From Plecoglossus altivelis (Eukaryota > Chordata > Actinopteri > Osmeriformes > Plecoglossidae), in contig BROE01000001.1 in the NCBI GenBank assembly GCA_036571765.1, positions 3,951,137 to 4,015,136 of the forward strand: a stretch of 64,000 nt of DNA, read 5' to 3'. The translations under genes and the position numbers were made by a program. Numbering within the stretch: the stretch's first letter is position 1; each line of letters begins with the position of its first letter. The notes beneath the pieces are model-generated. The model did no database searches. It saw nothing but the letters and a program-made list of their open reading frames with translations, and had not been told where the DNA came from. Below, piece by piece: positions 14,001-26,484 of the stretch.

Positions 14001-17000
14001 TGACAAAGCAGCAAATGATGGCGCAACTCATTTGACGTCTGGGACGGCTGAAGGCATCTTGGCCTTTCAACTTCCAACATTGTTTCAAGGTTGGGTCTGG
14101 TGGGGAGGGGGGGGGGAGTGCTGATCTCAGCTTCACACTCTTCGCATGTGGAAAAGGTTTGCCCCCATACGCCTCGCGCAACAGGACGGCTGGCGCGCGC
14201 CTCTGCAATTTACGTCAATAAAGCAGATCAAAGCACATCAAAAGGGCTTCGACGGCGCTGTGACGGCAGCCAGGGTGCAATCCTTCGTAGCGCCAAACCA
14301 GTGCGCCCCCCCCCCACCCCCCCATCCCCCCTCCGTCAGTGCTCCTGGAGAGACAGGGTTCCGCCCAGGGCCCGTGCGTATCCCACAGTGGTTGTTGCGG
14401 CGGAGGATGGAGCAGATCAGAGAGGGGCCAGGGTGAGCAGGAGCCAGCACGCACTCCCCCTCCCCCTCCCCTCCCCCTCCCAACCAGCTGCTGCCACTGG
14501 GCCAGGGGGGCGAACCTGCCAAGGTGCAACCACATCCCGCCTTCTCACCTCAAAGAGGATATATAAAGACCATTAAAGAGGCATCGGAGCACAGCGGAGA
14601 CGGGGATCGTGAAACCCGCCCGTGGGTTTTGCCAGGGGAGGGATGGAGGGATGATCCTAATAGTGTGGTGGAGCTGGGCAGGGCCCAGACCTTCAGCCTG
14701 GGCCGTCCAGTGGAACTAGGATAGACTGACCAGATATGTGAAGGCAAAAAATGCCTGACACTGGTTCATGGCGTAATGGAACATATCTATCTCGCAGTAT
14801 CACTGACAGAGCTGGGACTCCACAATAACAGGATGAAGCCATCAGTCATGTCTGAAACTATTACGCACATCTTAAATCTTGACAGAGAGACTATCAGTCA
14901 TTTGGGAACCAATCTTTGATAACCAGTGCTTTATCTAGTCAAGTGACATGGCTCTTTAGACCTGTCTAAAAAGTGGTTAAAATCAGGGATTAGTCACTGG
15001 TGAGCCAAGCTTTTTCCAAGTGTCAAATCAGGTACATTCAGTACACTGGAACCTGAGTAATTGAAATCGACAGTCCTGTGAAAGAACAGTTGTTTGACGT
15101 CGCGATGTCCAAGACAGTGAGACATAGTAGGCAGCAGACCATGGCTGGTAAATCACATCCTTCCCGTACCAAAGTCGTGCATGAAGTACAATAGGACCCA
15201 CATGTGTGGGGTCAGGGTGACATTTCCTTTGTCACCAGTCAGACGCACGCTCCCGGTCCCATTCAGAGAAGCTGCTCCTAGACATTTTTCGACGTACTTT
15301 TCCAGACGGCGGTCTGGGGTTTTTTTGCCCACCCGGCCTCCGACAGACCCCACAGAGACATCCCATCACACCACGCCTGGACCAATCCTCAATGAAATGC
15401 ACCATCTCTTCGGACTCCAAACCTACTTGCATGCGCTGCAGCCCGACCCGACCGCAACGCATCAGCGGAGAGGGCCATATACCGAGCACAGGCGGCGTCC
15501 TTGGCCACGCGCTACGCACGCACCGCTACACAGACAACAAGGGCCTCCACAAGTTGTGTGCGGAGCAGGCCCACACCCCCTCATCCTCTCCGTTCCCATC
15601 CCACCTTCCCTCCCACCTTCCCGCCTGCCCCTGCCTCTCTCCCTCACTCCGCACCCCTCCCTCCCCTCCCTCCCTCGTAGTCCCATTCCCCCTCCCCCTC
15701 GCCATCGCCTCAACCTCCAACCCCACAGACTGGCTCTGGTGAGATGATGTCCAACGGCGCTCTCCCCATTCTTCCCCCAAACCCTCTTCGTCTGCACCCC
15801 ACTGCCCCCCGTTTCTCTATCTTGCCTACCTCTTTCCTACTCGTACTCCTCTCTACTCTCTCTCTCTCTCCTCTCTCTCCCCTCATCTCTCGCTCTTCAT
15901 CAATCCCTCTCTCTTACCTTTCACTCCTTACACGCTCCGTCCCCCCTCTCTTACCATTCTCTCGCCTCCTCTCTCCCCCCACTTCCACCCCCTCCCTTCT
16001 CCTTTACCTTCCCTCCCTTCCCAACGCTTCTCCCTCTCTTCGTTTAGCTCTCTCGCTCCCGCTCTCTCTCCCCCCCGTCTTCCTCTGACCTTCCCCCTTC
16101 ACGCCTCATCTCCCTCTCTGTCACCCCAATGCATCTGAACTTCTACCACTTGCGCGGTCACTGACATTACCTCAGAGTGGAAAGGCCACAAGAAGAGAAA
16201 ACAAACAATGATTTTCTACCCAGCAAACAGCCCACTTGGCGCTGCCGTTTCACCTAAGCTCAAGGCCCTCTTCGAGAAAACACCTAGGAGCTTGATCATA
16301 ATCCACCAACGCCAGCAGTTGTGGAATTAGAGAGTTGTACCACAGTAAAACACAAACCCATGCGCCTATGGCCCTACAGTATATCCATTGTGGTGCATGC
16401 ACCACGCACTCGCCGGCTTGATGACGGAAGCAGAGCCGCCACACTGAATCACCCCTACAGTCACCCTATACACATGCACACATTCCTGTGCGTACGTCAG
16501 TCTCAGGGAGAGGAGAGACAGAGAGCTACAGAGGGAGATACAGAGAGAGAGATACATAGGGGGAGGAAGCGAGAGAGAAACAGAGAAAGAGAATGATTCA
16601 CCTGCCTGGGCTGACAACAGCTGATGAAGTCATCCGAGAGTCATCCAGAAGTACGTGCCATAGGAGAAGGAGCAATGCACACACACACACACACACGCAT
16701 GGTTTTAGTCTGTTAGACTTCATGCTGTTGACTCCTCAGAGAATTACCCAAGATGTCAACATCTCTGAGTGAACCTTGTTCCACAAGTCCACAAACCAAT
16801 AATAACCGTATTGTTATTATTGTAATTACAATATTATATTTTCCATAATAATGACACAAACATGTGACGACTCAAGTCGTTATTTGGAGCGAATATACCG
16901 TGTTCATACATACACCCATATACGCATGATGCACTAGATATTGAGTTACCAGTAGCATGTGTTTTCAGGTTGTGTGGAGAGGTCTGTGTGGTGTGTTCAG

Positions 17001-19016
17001 AAGCTAGTGTCATGCTACCACAGCAAAACAAGCACTAGTCTGGGAGTCTTCCAAAGTTTACAAGAACGGCCTAATCTTCTAAACTATCGAAACAACAGTC
17101 AGTTCGCCAGCACACAGACAGGCGCGCGCACACGCACGCACACTCACACACACACACTCACACTCACACACACAGCCCTGGGCCTGTTTGACAAGCCTTC
17201 ACAATGGGCCATGGAGCAGTTCTGGCACAGGCTAAAGGGTGGGATGGGCAACAGTCAGCTTTATGGCTGTGTGCTGACGTCAATAACATAATTCAAATAC
17301 TTAACCAGGCTGCACGCTTCCAGCCCTCAGGGTCCCCTGCTCTGGGCGGGACAGGGGGAAAACCCGGCCCGGAGCCACCTGGTCAACAGGAGTGGAGTTA
17401 CTCAGACTGGACAGGACCCCAGTCCACAGCCTGGACAGGTGAACTTTTGTCCCGACTGAAACAAGTGCAAAATCTCCCTAACCAGGCCTAACAGCAACGC
17501 TTTTCATTATTTCAACGACAAACTAAGAAGCTCCGGATCCAGGGCCAAGCAGGTCACGCTCAGCCGAAGCGTTTCCCATGGGTTAGTCATGGAAGCTTAT
17601 GAGCAGACATGGGGTTTTCCAGAGGCCTCCCCTGTGTGTCTCGTTGGGATGATGTCATTTGGCGGGACATCCTGGACAGTGTGACACTGTCTGTACTGAA
17701 CCCAGAGCTCCAAACGAAGCTCTGGGACAACAATACCGTACGCATGCAGACACACGCATCTCCAACTTTTGAGACCGTTTTATTGAATGTTGTGTATGCA
17801 TGTAAACACTATGGGTGTAGTTTATTAGTATACTAGAAGTCCTGTATAACAGTATACTATAGATATTACCCGTTGACCGGTATAATATCATTGACTCATA
17901 TATAAAAGGAAATGGTATGAAGCTCAGGTGAATGAAACCTGTTCGATCGGTTTTACACTCTCATGATGTAATGGTGACAAAACGACAGGTAGAGGTGGCT
18001 GGATGTTGTGCTTGTGGCCCACACCCTCTACACACACACACACACACCACACACCACACACACACACCCTCTACACACACACGCACACACCCTCTACACA
18101 CACACACACACCACACACACACACACCCTCTACACACACACACACACACACACACACCCTCTACACACACGTACACCACTTACGGCAGTCCCGTTTCTCA
18201 TGAACTTCTGTGCAGTTGCAACGTCAGTTTGAATGAGCTAGATTTCTAAACTTCCTGAGAGGCTGCATGATCAGATCACCACCCCTGTCTGGGAAAGAGC
18301 ACTCACAATATGCACGTACTTTTACACACACACCTAATCATGTGTAAATGGACAGTACTTGTAAGCACATATAGGTAGTCTATAACTGTTGAAAAATACA
18401 CACAGAGAACAGTGCTGTGCAACTGTTGAACCACAACACAAATACATGTAGATGCCAAAACACTGTCCTGACTTCCCATTACTGTTCCAGCTACAGTTCA
18501 CATGGACATACAGCGTACACACATCATTTTTCATCCCTCTAAATAAGATTAGCAGACTCCCCTCCACTGTATTTACTATAAAACCGCATCTTACGCCGCT
18601 AGCTAGCATGACGGTATTAAGCTAAAACTAGCAATAACAGTTACAGATTAATCGCTGATCTCAGATTGCCAACAGCATCAGTGCTCACGCATTTCCCTCA
18701 GAAACCCCCTTCGTCAACACCGTAATGCAGGAGAAAGCCTATAATCTTCTTCGGCAATGAGTGGTGCTTGGTTGCTCACGTTTACTCACGCTCACATTGA
18801 CATCAGCGCGGCCGTAGTAATAACAGGGCCGGACTGACAACGCGCCGGTTGGGCAGATCTGAGGACTCTCTTATGTCCTCCAGACTGCTCTCTCACTCCG
18901 CTCAGGTCCTTTCCTTTTATTTGTTTTGACCACCTTCCTGGGGCCCGCCAACTTGTTGACGTTTCTCTCTGTCTCCTACCTCATTGCTCTGTGTGTCTCA
19001 TACTCTGTCTGTCTCT

Positions 19017-19050
<34 letters not shown>

Positions 19051-21708
19051 CACTCTCACTCTATCTCTCTCTCAATCTCTCTCACTCTCTCTCTCTCTCA
19101 CCCTCTCTCTCTCTCACCCTCTCTCTCTCTCCCTCAATCACTCTCACTCTCTCTCTCTGGAGATTTAACAGGTGGAAAAACGCAGATGTCTTTTCCACCG
19201 CCCGGCTGGGCACTCACCAGCTCCACAGGCCACAAAACACTGACGCAAAACCCCAAAGATTCTGCTCTTTCTCCCTTTTCCTGTCCATGAAATTCTATTG
19301 AGTAGACAAACAGAGCAGCCCTAAGTGCCGCAGCACACAGGAGGGGATATGAGGCGATGTTTCCCCGTTTGACACATTGTTCTTTTGTTATGGTCTCACT
19401 CGCTGAACAACACCACATCAGCCAGGAGTCAGGTTCCGCCTTTGATAACAAAGGTTGGGATGTCAAATCAACGGCGCTTGCATTTGACAACGTTTCGTTA
19501 AATCACGCCATGAAACCGACTTCCGTGAATGGGACTCGTTTTATTCTGTGAACAAAACGAGAGGATGGAACCAGATGAGGAGAGATGGTTACCCCCCCCC
19601 CCCCCCGCTCATTTTCAGGCCACCGCTGGGAACCGGGAGCTCGCGTGTTATTAACAGTTTGATTGAGTCCCAGCCTGAGAAAAGTTCGTTGGGGATCCAG
19701 CGGGAGGCCCTGCTGGCAGGAAGGACGATGACACACTCCTGTTTTTTCCTGCCAGGGGGTGGAGGCATTTCATTGGGACATCTGGCCCACAAGGATGTAG
19801 AAATAACCTGTGCGTGGACCTGACTGACGTCAATGGACGAGGTACCAGAGAAACAGGAACTAAATTCCTCCTTAACACCCGCACCCCCCCCCCCCCCCTC
19901 CCCTTCATCTTTTCCTGCACGTGTCGTTGCTCGTTTCGTTTTTCTTTGGCCTGCTTTCGATTCCTCTGTCTGATAACATGTCAGTTTGGGGAGATTTATA
20001 TTATCGCTGAGGTTTGTTTATCAAGGGGCTTCATAGATAGCTAAACTGAAGTTCTGACGTCGCGTACTTGCAAAATAAACATTCGTTTTGCATCCAAGTG
20101 TTCGTTTGGAACGGGGGTTATCGGTTTGCTCTGGTTTTGCATTACATAGAGAGGCCACCTGTGGTTTTTATGACACCAAACCAGGATACGTTAAGCCTAG
20201 AGATGTGAAGTCTGCATGCCCTTCGTAATGACTGCTCGCAAAGCGCTTTGTTTGATCTTATGTACTTGTACCAGCTAAATAAACGGTATTGAAATCACCA
20301 TTCATGACTGTTCTTCATATCTACACAGTACGATCAGAATTTTCTTTCACAGCCCATTTAGTCAACATCAGCTCCGCAGTACAAGGACAAAGCAGCTGCA
20401 AAGATCAACCAGGTCGTTTTCTTTGAGCCTTGAGACCTGTCTGTCTGTCTGTCTGTCTGGCATTAAGAGACACTAACCGCTCCCTGGAGGAACAAGACAT
20501 GTGTTCTAGCCTTGATGAAAAGTCAGTCAGAGTCAGTTCCGAATGTTAATCCCTGTATATGAAATGCGTTCTGGAAAGCGTAGGCCTATCAGTGTGAGAC
20601 ATGGTGACCTGGACTCACCTGACAGGCAGACCTTGGAGACCGGAGGCTGGGATGCAGCTGGAGACCTCCTGTAACCAAACAAACAATGTTATTTTGTTGA
20701 TGTTTACGATCTCCTTGATGGCCACGTTGCTTACATTAGACTGTTGGATTCGATTTATTATATCCATGTTGCATTTACTTTGGTGGCATGTTGATCTTAT
20801 TAAGGAGCAACTAGTCCCGAAAGTGCATCGTAGTGAATTCTCAACGGGAAGGTCAACTCGAAAACACTGTCGTAATCGCAACAATTTGTGTTTGTTTGAC
20901 GAACCCTATGAAGGCTTGCAGTATTTTGAAAGTCTTGCGTCTATATCTGTTTTCTGTGTCCTGCTACTAAAGTAATTTCCCTGCAGATGACGTTGAAGTT
21001 GGAATCCGATGGAAACGATGATTAGGTGAACCTTGTTCCAACACTGAGCAAAGGAACCTCTGCATTTCTAACCTGTCTGACTTTCACTATACGCCACTGA
21101 TCAGATGCTAAAGTGCAGAAGTAGGGCATTTTGATCAGCTCAAACAACCAAATCTACCAAAAGGATACAGTATTTGGCACATTTTGACTTGACCTGAACT
21201 AGTTTGCCGTGTGACCTTGTGTTTAAGTCCAATATTGACTCATAGAGAACTGTTCAGGTGAACGACCCATTCTGACGGGTAGTAAGAGATTGAATAGATC
21301 TATAGACATGTCATATTACATTAAGTATTTCCATTACAAACTTCAGGTCATGGATCTGGATGGGTCTATCTTTTCTCAGTGGACTGCGTGTGAAATGTAT
21401 AACCATGCTTCGATAATTGCAGCCATCAGTCAATGACAGCGCTCTGGTATCTGTGACCGTTTTGAAATGAGCAAATTTAGTGCCCCCTAGTGGCTACTGT
21501 GAAGAGGTTGGGTCTAGTTCCTGATCAGTCCCATATAAAAGGGAGTATCTTACACGTGACTTACTTGTTGGAGCTACATTGTACGTTAGTCAAGGTTGTG
21601 AAGTTGTTCCTGACGGTGCGAAGACTCGCCAGAACCTAAAAGCAAATGAGAGCGAGAGAGAGCGAGATAAAGCAGCAGAGAGAGAGAGAAACAGACAGAC
21701 AGACAGAC

Positions 21709-21747
<39 letters not shown>

Positions 21748-24700
21748 GAGAAACAGACACAGAGAGAGAGAGAACCAGACAGAGACAGACAGACAGACAG
21801 ACAGAAACAGAGAGAGAGAAACAGAAAGGTGTAATACTTGATTGATCCCTGGGGGAACTGGTTCTGTTACAGCAGCAAGAGGACAACAGTTCAGACAGCC
21901 AAGAAACTAAATGTCAAAAATATAAAACTCACATATCAAACATACAGTATATAGCTCCTGGTGAACCAGAGGTTCTACAATACCTGGGCAAACGGAGTGA
22001 CGATTAAATCTTCCCCATGCCTGAAAACAAACACAACGTTGTATCAAATAGGCAGTATCTACTAAGGATGAAACCATGCTTTTGAAAGTGGCGGACACTT
22101 CAAGGTGTGCCTGGGCATCTGACTCACAGCTCTCCGCCGATGGACGAGTTTCGGGACATGGATTTGGGCGAGAGGTCGTAGTCACTGTCGGAGCGGTAGA
22201 GGAAGGACTCCCGCCGCTGGCCATGGCCCGCCAGGTTAGGGTGGAGCACCAGGCCCGAGCTCGGGGACGTCTGCAGCTCGGACGGACTGCAGCCCGCTGA
22301 GCGGCCATTTTCCACATCGAAGCTAAAGATGGCAGGAGAGACATGGTTAGCTTCCTCAGGAGCCACTGGAGGAAGGAGAGGGTGCAGAACAGTGCAGTAC
22401 AAATCACCAGTCCTTGTAAACAGTGCAGTGCAGTACAGTTCAGTTCAGTCCTCGTCTGCAATACAATACAGTGCAGTGCAGTCCTCATAGACAGTATAGT
22501 GCAGTTCATCAGTCCTACAACAGTATAGCACAGTGTAGTGCAGCGCAGCACAGTATAGAACAGTAGCTCGTCCCAGGAATTTGAGGGAAATCAAACCCAT
22601 CACATTCACAACAGTTAAGAAATTGAATTGATTTGTAAGAAGAGCCGATTCATTAGCATGTTCTATCAAGAGTATAACAACCATCGTACAGTATCACTGA
22701 CATAGTGACTTATGGAAACTCCTACAGCACACAGATGGTACAGTAAGGTAGCAGGCCTATACATTAGAACCTTTCCAACTCTACACAGACATCTTCCAAT
22801 AAACACACCGAATTCGGGAATCAACCCAGTACACAACCAGTAATTCTTATGCAACATGCTGCTGTCCATAACAATGGTTACATAAATCCAAACATGATTA
22901 CTTAACCAATCAGGTCATGGCAAACCAGATTAGTCTTTCTAACATTCACGGTTGGTTGGTTGTGGGAATGCTGTGTTCTTAGGGGGATCCAACATGGGCG
23001 GGCATATCTATGCGATGCGCTTACATTGATTGACGATACCATCTATAGCACATCGCACGCTCCTGTGGGGTGGCGGGTGCGCAGTGCGCCCAGTGACTTC
23101 CATCCACCAGTATGACAAAGTCTGTGCGGGTTCAGAGGCAGCTGTAGTACTATGCACAGGATCAGCGCCGTAGCAGGCACTACGAGATCACGATCTAATT
23201 GGGTCAGAAGCGTCGCTCGGGAGATAAGGGTAAGGCCGATGATCCGACAATGTCCACGCTCGGTCGTTTTGGTAATTCACTGTACACCTATGCGTTCAGT
23301 ATTCTTAAATAGAGAAATGCTCGAGTCATACCTGGAAAGAGATGTTGATATGTCTGGTTGGTTCAATAAAGTGATAATAGGGTGACCTAACGAGAATGCG
23401 TTGTTGTCGCTTGTGCGTGCGTTTGTTTTGCGCGGCGTGAGTGGTGTGCGTATGTTTAGTGTGCGTGTTTGTTGCGTGTCGCGAAGTGATGTGCCATTGA
23501 GAAGAGTCCTCAATAATGCTCCCTAACACACCATTAACTTTTGCAACTGTAGTGCAATCCAGGATAATTCCGTTAAAGCCGGCTTAACCTTATAGTTGAC
23601 TTACTGATCAAATCCTGAATGACGCCAAACTCAACGCTCCTCGTTTAGTCTTGTCTAACAGTGGAAGCCGCCCTTACCGACCAACCTGCCCTCCTCACGC
23701 AGCATTGGAGGATTCCATCGTGCAGCATAAGATGCATATATAGATATGGAGCGAATCTCTTGCGAAACGCTTGCACTATACGCACTATATTATTGACGTA
23801 TTCACAAATCACCCCACCCTTTCCTAGTTCCTGAAAGGTAAACAAACATCTTTTAAAAAATCCCCGGGAAAACTTTTCCATAACTCACTTATTAACCATG
23901 AAAGCAGTTGGAATATAATATAATAAATAATGTATTTCCTCCTGAAACTGGTGGACACGATCAGATGCATGTTAAATGCCCAATCCTTCAGCGACGACAT
24001 TGAAATGAAATTCCCGTCAACCTTTTCACCCTCCTCTCTCCTCTCCTCCTCCCCCTCCTCCTCCCCCCCCTCCCACCACTTCTCGCCCTCTCTCTCATCC
24101 TCACTCCAAGGGTGTGGGAGTTAATTACCACCACAGACATAACTCTCCACCCCACACCTCTCTCTCCGCTAGAGTGACCCATCCAGCAGAGTGTTGTCTG
24201 AACAGAAACGGACGCGGCGAACGCGCATCCCCTCACGGGGCGTGCGAGCCCAGAGGGCACACCCGCCATCCACCTCTGGACGCCTCGATCGCTCAGGCGC
24301 GGCGTACCTTGTCGGGAGGCCCGCGGGGTCACTGTGCAGGAATGCAAATGAACGTGAACCTGGTGAAAGGAAGGGCTGCCGGGCACAGTGGGAAGGGGGA
24401 GAGAGATAAGCAAAGTACACAGATAGAAACGCTCAAACTGGAGGCGGGTAGGAGCGTTCAAAAAAAAGGTTCGAGACCGAATTTGTCGAGGTTCCGTCAG
24501 CTGTCCTGAGTGTCTCTCCGAGGTGACGGACAAAAAGAGGGAGGATGAGGGTGTGAAAGGGAGACGGAGAGAGAGAGAGATAGGCGGGGGGCTGGAGTAG
24601 AGAGGAGGCTGGGAAGAAGAGAGGATGAAAGTCACCTGTGACTGGAGAGGTGGGCTTTCCTGATGACCTCGTCGCTGAAGTCAAAGTAGACCGCGCCTCT

Positions 24701-24915
24701 GTGACCCCTTGGTGACCTCCTGAACATTTTCTCGTCTCTCTCTCTCTCTCTCTCCAGCCTCCTCTAAAGACGCAAGCTCTCTGCACTGACCAGGGACTGA
24801 TCGGCCACTCTTACAGGCTTGACTGAGGCTGACAGCACTGGAAGGCTTGAGGGCAGATGTGGGCTGGACCTTGAGGAATGGCCTCTTATCTCGCTCTCCC
24901 TCTCTCCCTCTCTCC

Positions 24916-24966
<51 letters not shown>

Positions 24967-26371
24967 GCCATTCCATTTATTTATTCAACATTACCGTTGG
25001 CTCTCTCCTTCTCGGCCAGGTCCCCTTTGAAAAACTATTCATCTCGATAAGGGTTCTCAGGGTCAAACCAAGGTGAAAGGCTCTCAGTTTCATTCTCTGC
25101 CTTTTCATTTGTTTGTGCTTATCCCTGGTCTCAATGCGCTTTTCTCTCCCTCTCGTCCTTCCTTCAGAAGTCCTCCTGAAATGTTCCTCTCTCTAACTCC
25201 TGAGTTCCCGGAGGACAGTGGAAGTTCATCGCTGACAAACACGTGCAATGCGGTAAGCCCACCAGGGGGCAGTGTTTGCTGAGTCAAATGGCCCGACGGG
25301 GCTTCATTCTGACCCTGATAATGTCATGGATTTATTTAGCAGATGCTTTGATCCAAAGAGACGACGACTGAGATTTGAACCGCCCCAAATGCTCAAATGC
25401 TCTAACCATGGAGCTAAACCAATCCTCTGATGATGGTGAAATCCAGTTGATTTGGTATGTAGGATAGAGGGGATATAGTCAGAGCAGGGAGGGAGACAGA
25501 GTGAAAGGTTATTGGCTTTGGGCCAATGATAGCGAAAGGGGTGCCCCGGACACACACACCAACACACCTCCTGTCTCTCGCCAACAAGCATGTGTTTTCA
25601 ATTGACTTGGTAAAAAAAAGATATAAAAACCTAAAATAAGAAGACACTCATGCTCCATTTAGACCTTTTCACTTTTGTGGACACATACACACAGCACAGT
25701 AAATATACATACACACAGCACAGTAAATATACATACACACAGCGCCGTAAACATACAAACACACATTTACACACGCGCGCGCACGCAGAGACTTTTTCTT
25801 TCCGTTTCACAGATCGTTCCGGAGCCTTACCAGGTGTGAGCAACCGTAAAACGCCGGTGTCGGGGAAGACGCCTGTTGGCCACTTGCTTGCGAAACAACC
25901 GTGGTGAGCTGTGAGGCGACTGCGTCTTGGGCTCACAGCTCGGCTCCCTACAGAACACCTGGTCCTGGTCCTGGCCCAGCGCTGTTTGTCCTGCGCTGCT
26001 CCCCATAGCCCTGTCCTGCTCTGGGAGTCTATATCGGGACTAGGAGTGACTTCCTCAGAGGAAGCGAACAGAGAGACTGAGTACAGAGCACTAACGCTCC
26101 AGGGAGGCGAACAGAGCAGGGATGGGTCACTTCCTCTGTGAGCTCAACTTCCCTCGCCTCCTCCCTCGCCCCTTCCCTCCTTCCTACTCCCTCTCTCTCT
26201 CTCTCTCTCTCCTTACTCACTCGTCAGTCTCCACCCCCTCCCTTCTCAGTAACACAAGCCAATCCATCACTCCGGCAAGTTTGCCCCTGGGTATGCATGT
26301 GTGCAACGTGAGAAGTTTCACCCTGACCAAGTTAGCTACTACCAAGAAACAAAACAAGGAAAGAATTCCCA

Positions 26372-26403
<32 letters not shown>

Positions 26404-26437
26404 CAGAGACAGTGAGAGACAGAGAGCGAGAGAGAGA

Positions 26438-26484
<47 letters not shown>

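Larger units (their letters stand above)
12522..20618 (-). other. PDE4B intron separating UCR1 from UCR2
   Basis: In mammals the short isoform PDE4B2 starts from a promoter in the equivalent intron. I looked for a PDE4B2-like first exon ending in phase 1 and did not find a convincing one. The intron holds two perfect CRE octamers (17275, 19825), pyrimidine-rich blocks (about 12790-13075 and 15580-16090), a 23-nt G run (13837-13859), a structured CA repeat (about 18030-18170) and a CT repeat (about 19019-19160). Confidence 0.6.

Noticed and set aside
19199..19275. Possible minus-strand first exon MDRKREKEQNLWGF with a strong GTGAGT donor
   Set aside because: It ends in phase 2, but the next downstream PDE4B exon (12409-12521) needs phase 1.
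23930..24124. ORF MYFLLKLVDTIRCML... in the inverted repeat as a PDE4B exon
   Set aside because: In the right arm this frame is out of register with the PDE4B exon it abuts, and no family resemblance is seen.
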